A stretch of 5,861 bases of DNA from NCBI GenBank assembly GCA_964398885.1, contig CAYNOU010000099.1, positions 1-5,861 of the forward strand. The letters run 5' to 3'. Positions 5,424 through 5,861 of the stretch are shown piece by piece. Source of the DNA: JAGMCF01 sp964398885 (GTDB lineage: Bacteria; Cloacimonadota; Cloacimonadia; JGIOTU-2). The position numbers and the translations under genes were made by a program. The notes under the pieces are model-generated. The model did not search any database and was not told where the DNA came from. It saw only the letters and a list, made by a program, of their open reading frames with translations. Every line of letters starts with the position of its first letter. The stretch's first letter is position 1.

Positions 5424-5486
5424 AAACACTTTAATTTCTTCAGTCTCGGCTAGGCCGAGCCTAGACGGATATGAAGTGTTTTTTAT
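5424..5486 (+). terminator. Terminator-like hairpin with a palindromic GC tip
   Basis: Eight-base arms AAACACTT (5424-5431) and AAGTGTTT (5474-5481) run into a T-tract that extends to 5484. Inside lies a GC-rich hairpin CTCGGC-TAG-GCCGAG (5445-5459), whose bases can also pair in a second way (GTCT with AGAC, GGCT with AGCC). It may end kinase transcription or act as an attenuator for the gene at 5583. Because the arms are separated by 42 bases, terminator activity is uncertain. Confidence 0.4.
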
Positions 5487-5571
5487 GTTAACTTTCATTG
5501 ATAGGTATTCCATTCTTGCGTAGATATTTTGAATGGAAATTTTATGTTAATCAGGATACAAAAAAAATTAT

Positions 5572-5576
5572 GGAGG
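5572..5576 (+). promoter_or_regulatory. Shine-Dalgarno site for the gene at 5583
   Basis: GGAGG stands six bases before the ATG at 5583 and precedes a clear signal peptide, so it fixes this start. Confidence 0.8.
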
Positions 5577-5582
5577 ATTTAA

Positions 5583-5861
5583 ATGAAAAAGATACTATCT
5601 ATAGTTATCTTATCACTCTTATTCATTCTACCCTATGCATTATTTGCAGCTGAAACTGGCACCATTGCAGGAAAAGTTGATGTTGAAAGAACTGGAACGC
5701 CATTATCCGCAGCTAATGTGATTATTGAAGGTACTAGCATAGGAGTTTTAACTAAAGCTGATGGTAGTTTTATTATGAAAAATGTTCCAACTGGCACTTA
5801 TACTGTAACTGCCAGTTTTTTGGGATATGAAAAACAAACCAAAACAGTAGAAGTAAAGTCT
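5583..5861 (+). CDS. Exported protein with carboxypeptidase-regulatory-like domain, probable TonB-dependent receptor (partial)
   Basis: Ninety-three codons are present before the window ends. Residues 1-22 form a signal peptide: basic MKK, a hydrophobic core LSIVILSLLFILPYALF, then a cleavage site near LFA-AE. Residues 26-92 form a beta-sandwich of the CarboxypepD_reg-like type. Its signature has PLSAANVIIEGTSIG (40-54), TKADGSFIMKNVPTGTYTV (57-75) and the end GYEKQTKTVEV (81-91). This domain at the N terminus of an exported protein usually precedes a TonB-dependent outer-membrane receptor, with a plug and barrel following, or a large secreted protein. A peptidase or adhesin remains possible because the rest is outside the window. 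The gene is separated from the kinase by 368 bases and has its own strong SD, so it is probably an independent transcription unit. Confidence 0.9.
   Translation, partial: MKKILSIVILSLLFILPYALFAAETGTIAGKVDVERTGTPLSAANVIIEGTSIGVLTKADGSFIMKNVPTGTYTVTASFLGYEKQTKTVEVKS

Larger units (their letters stand above)
5215..5582. other. AT-rich spacer before the exported-protein gene
   Basis: No convincing gene is present. Just after the kinase the DNA is almost pure A and T. A perfect TTGACA (5258-5263) has only TATTTT (5279-5284) at a short 15-base spacing. A second TTGACA (5380-5385) has TAGGTA after 16 bases. A 61-codon frame (5338-5523) lacks an SD and crosses a palindrome, so I do not accept it as a gene. 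GGTAAAC occurs twice (5404-5410, 5421-5427) flanking ACCCT/AGGGT. The hairpin at 5424-5486 is listed separately. Confidence 0.5.

Noticed and set aside
5338..5523. 61-codon forward frame before the receptor-like gene
   Set aside because: It has no SD, no recognisable motif, and its second half is encoded by the palindromic hairpin at 5424-5486.

Overview
The window is AT-rich bacterial DNA with six substantial genes, all on the + strand, separated by intergenic spacers unusually rich in palindromic repeats. The last gene begins as an exported protein of the TonB-dependent-receptor / carboxypeptidase-regulatory type, which suggests a Gram-negative cell envelope. The low GC, the strong Shine-Dalgarno (SD) sites on some genes, and the repeat-packed spacers (including the heptamer that encodes LQITNYK) fit a Bacteroidota-like or candidate-phylum lineage such as WOR-3 or Cloacimonadota. 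That placement is an impression, not a demonstrated assignment.

Layout. Positions 1-47 look like the last codons of an upstream gene. At 61-1008 lies a protein with a transmembrane helix at each end and a predicted extracytoplasmic alpha/beta domain; at 1184-1780 lies a six-helix integral membrane protein. I recognise these two as neighbours seen together in other uncultured lineages, but I know no function for either. A Rho-independent terminator (1802-1857) closes this unit. A long non-coding stretch (1858-2154) follows, with palindromes and a good sigma70-type promoter, then two tiny overlapping ORFs and a hairpin immediately before apbE (2272-3279, FAD:protein FMN transferase). After another repeat-filled spacer come folE2 (3410-4180, type IB GTP cyclohydrolase) and a ROK-family sugar kinase (4288-5214). 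The final gene (5583 onward) is cut by the window edge after its signal peptide and one carboxypeptidase-regulatory-like beta-sandwich domain.

The genes do not form one obvious pathway: flavinylation, pterin synthesis and sugar phosphorylation are housekeeping functions placed side by side. The most distinctive signal is the non-coding DNA. Two copies of a structured element (1012-1079 and 4184-4263) each begin exactly three bases after a stop codon and share a stem with a compensatory base-pair change. A second palindrome family (1083-1150 and 3355-3386) shows two compensatory changes. A 7-bp tandem repeat has invaded the reading frame of the ROK kinase, where gain or loss of one unit would abolish the protein. 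Three genes (apbE, folE2 and the ROK kinase) lack a convincing SD, and repeat-like or palindromic DNA lies close to or at each of their starts.
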